From the NCBI GenBank assembly GCA_016722375.1, contig JADKJG010000007.1:225983-289982 (forward strand): a DNA stretch of 64,000 bases, written 5' to 3'. Position numbers and translations under genes: made by a program. The DNA comes from Bacteroidota bacterium. Lineage in GTDB: Bacteria; Bacteroidota; Bacteroidia; Chitinophagales; LD1. The notes beneath the pieces are model-generated. The model saw only the letters and a list, made by a program, of their open reading frames with translations, was not told the origin of the DNA and did no database searches. The first letter of the stretch is position 1. Every line of letters starts with the position of its first letter. Positions 62,196 through 64,000 of the stretch are shown piece after piece.

Positions 62196-62651
62196 ATGAG
62201 GGTGTACTGTTATCAGATTTTTCTGTGTAGCTTTCTATTTATTTGTTTATCAACCGCGAGCTATGGGCAGGATCATTATTGGAGCCAGCAATACGGAGGC
62301 CCCGCCACGCTCACCGGAGGCACAGCGGTCGTTGGAGCGAATGATCACAGCGGTCTTTTTTATAACCCCGGTGCATTAGGGTTTATTGATAGCGTTCAAG
62401 TGACGGCCAGCACGTTTGCCTTTGGGTTTGAATCCATGAAGTTGAAAAACGGTGCCGGAAACGATTTGAATTTGACCGGGTTTCGAGTCAATATTCTTCC
62501 TCAGTTGATTGCCACAAGCATCAACATAAAAAAAGCACCCAAGCTCAAATTGGTTTTGGGTACACTGACCCGCAGCCGCATAAATATTCGTTTGAATCAG
62601 GAAAATGAAAATTTGTATGATGTCATCAAAGGAGCGCCGGGACTAGAATAG
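62196..62651 (+). CDS. Outer membrane beta-barrel protein, N-terminal part up to an in-frame TAG
   Basis: The signal peptide is IFLCSFLFICLSTASYGQDH. Next comes YGGPATLTGGTAVVGANDHS and FYNPGALGF, the start of an OMPP1/FadL-like or similar barrel, with alternating strands. TAG at 62649-62651 interrupts the frame, but the same frame continues as YKARGEFSNSSVEQWSG. So the gene is 62196-63755 with one stop codon inside. Confidence 0.75.
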   Translation: MRVYCYQIFLCSFLFICLSTASYGQDHYWSQQYGGPATLTGGTAVVGANDHSGLFYNPGALGFIDSVQVTASTFAFGFESMKLKNGAGNDLNLTGFRVNILPQLIATSINIKKAPKLKLVLGTLTRSRINIRLNQENENLYDVIKGAPGLE

Positions 62652-63755
62652 TACAAAGCCCGTGGGGAATTCAGTAATAGTTCGGTAGAACAATGGTCAG
62701 GGATTGGATTGGCTTATCAATTCAATAAAAATTGGTCTGCCGGATTGTCCGCTTTCGGATCTTTCACAAGTATGCAAGTTCGCTCTGTCGAAAACTTGAA
62801 TGCTGAAGTCACTAAAAACGCGGTTCCGTATGTTGCAACAGTGAATCAATACAATGCTATGAGCCTAAACCAAGTGACACAAGTATTTAAAATAGGCGCA
62901 GCAGGTCATTTCAAACATTGGCAATTGGGTCTAGCGGTCACGTTACCTGGAATCAAAATTTGGGGTGAGGGTAAGTTAGACAAATCATTTGAGGCATACA
63001 ACTTGAATAAAAATCCAGTGGACACTAACATACCGGCACAGAAATATCCCGAATTTATCATCTCTGATCTTCAGAGGGGACTACAGAGTCATTATAAAAT
63101 TCCCCTATCGGCTACGGCAGGATTAAAATTAATTTATCCAAAATTCGCCCTGTCTGCTTCGTTTGAATATTTCCTCGGATACAAGAATCGAACCATACTT
63201 CAGGGCCAAGACCGGACAGCAATACGACCCACAGCATTTTATGGCAATGATACCATTCATGGATTTATGCAGATTCAGACTTCTGCCAATCATGTTTTGA
63301 ATATAGGGCTTGGGGCAGAAGTAAAAGTTCAACCCAAGTGGACTCTCTTGTTGGGCTTTCGGACAGACTTTAGTAATCGTACTGATTATTTGCCCAACAA
63401 TTCCGTAGTTAACGCTCCCTCAGCAGGCTCGCCTACCTGGCACTATTTATATTTCTCTTCCGGATTCACCTACCGTTTAGCTTATCATAACCTGACTCTG
63501 GGAATTGATTATGGGGTGGCTGTTTCGGCAAACAAACAACAGATATATAACTTCACTGAGCCACAGCAGGATAATTTTTTACTGGGTGCACTCCATCAAA
63601 ACATGAGAGCATCTGTTCACAAACCCAATCTGATTCTGACCTATATCTATTTCTTAAAGACGAAGGGGAAGAGAACAGTAACCATGTCCATCCTTGATGA
63701 ACTAAAGAAAGCTCAGATTAAAAAAGAAAAGCCAACTCGAAAGAAAAAGAAATAA
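62652..63755 (+). CDS. Outer membrane beta-barrel protein, C-terminal part after the TAG
   Basis: It continues in the same frame; the first ATG-like codon is TTG 62709. The sequence has many amphipathic strands (GIGLAYQFNKNWSAGLSAFG, IPLSATAGLKLIYPKFALSA, WHYLYFSSGFTYRLAYHNLT) ending TYIYFLKTKGKR, as expected of a barrel. Beyond the last strand a 26-residue basic tail (ILDELKKAQIKKEKPTRKKK) is unusual. The total protein would be about 519 residues. Function unknown; perhaps hydrophobic-compound uptake by resemblance to FadL-type starts. Confidence 0.75.
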   Translation, partial: YKARGEFSNSSVEQWSGIGLAYQFNKNWSAGLSAFGSFTSMQVRSVENLNAEVTKNAVPYVATVNQYNAMSLNQVTQVFKIGAAGHFKHWQLGLAVTLPGIKIWGEGKLDKSFEAYNLNKNPVDTNIPAQKYPEFIISDLQRGLQSHYKIPLSATAGLKLIYPKFALSASFEYFLGYKNRTILQGQDRTAIRPTAFYGNDTIHGFMQIQTSANHVLNIGLGAEVKVQPKWTLLLGFRTDFSNRTDYLPNNSVVNAPSAGSPTWHYLYFSSGFTYRLAYHNLTLGIDYGVAVSANKQQIYNFTEPQQDNFLLGALHQNMRASVHKPNLILTYIYFLKTKGKRTVTMSILDELKKAQIKKEKPTRKKKK

Positions 63756-64000
63756 GCGATTATTCTCCGCTGCAACCCCATCAACGCAAGGCTTCTTTCT
63801 TTTCGGTCAATAAAAAGGTGAAGTTTTGTCCCACAAGTTTAGTCCAGCGCTTCATCAGTTTGGGGTTAAATTGGATTTATAATTGGTTCAGCTAAATTTG
63901 AGTCTCCAGGTCTAAGCTTAAAAAATTAAAAATTAGTACGATGCCAATAAAATAATAATCAATGAACGAATTTTTATAAAGATGAACAGGTTGGCAGGCC

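Noticed and set aside
62649..62651. Amber codon recoding (pyrrolysine or alternative code)
   Set aside because: TAG is used as a normal stop elsewhere in the window (for example rpoN and secY), and no suppressor machinery is seen.
63756..64000. 3' end of a further minus-strand gene (reading ...KRWTKLVGQNFTFLLTEKK)
   Set aside because: Only about 30 codons after an in-frame stop and no start; not enough to call a gene at the window edge.

Overview
The window looks like a chromosome segment of a Bacteroidota species, probably Chitinophagales/Saprospiria-like. Evidence: several proteins end in type IX secretion (T9SS) sorting domains (type A at 1407-2132, 2289-4289 and 6385-12586; type B at 22886-27445). 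There is a PorP/SprF-family T9SS membrane protein, many LxxC lipoproteins, almost no Shine-Dalgarno sequences, and promoters of the Bacteroidetes form TTG-N18/19-TAnnTTTG (before rplL, the PKD giant, rplE and prs). No rRNA, tRNA or CRISPR array was recognised.

Layout. 1-5200: a TPR glycosyltransferase-like membrane protein, two T9SS cargo proteins and radC. 5200-6380: gene-poor, with palindromic repeats and a 16 x 21-bp array. 6385-14840: a giant, frameshifted repeat adhesin, a short paralogue of its N-terminal module, and a GT39-like glycosyltransferase. 14955-21045: a copper-type P-ATPase and asnS (both frameshifted), rpoN, and a solitary rplL. 21046-22480: intergenic with a second 21-bp array. 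22480-30240: mini HExxH protein, PKD giant, PorP/SprF and a POT transporter. 30320-36180: MNT/HepT pair, small membrane and lipoproteins, pdxH, THX, HU and recG. 36236-41690: an orphan MNT protein, a winged-helix protein carrying 42-bp repeats, and a five-gene operon of lipoproteins around an alkaline-phosphatase-fold protein. 41805-45880: a mobile and repeat-rich patch with an IS5-like element splitting a fibronectin-type gene, a third 21-bp array, and a REP-associated transposase whose own reading frame contains REP hairpins. 46006-51955: ribosomal spc operon from rplE to map. 51956-64000: mscL, gyrB, carbonic anhydrase, ogt, prs-rplY-pth, a FAH-family protein, a fused 2-oxoacid dehydrogenase E1 and an outer-membrane barrel protein.

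Three themes stand out. (1) Four loci carry arrays with an exact 21-bp (or 42-bp) period and no indels but unrelated sequences; three are intergenic and one is inside a gene. (2) One family of terminal inverted repeats (GACTTCTT...) links an IS5-like element at 42132-43083, inserted with a TA duplication, to two short MITE-like elements next to radC and rpoN. (3) Several genes that should be essential or intact (asnS, copA, the E1 fusion, the giant adhesin) carry single-base frameshifts, several of them at homopolymers, and one barrel gene carries an in-frame TAG. Residual sequencing errors are therefore likely, so 'pseudogene' calls here need care.
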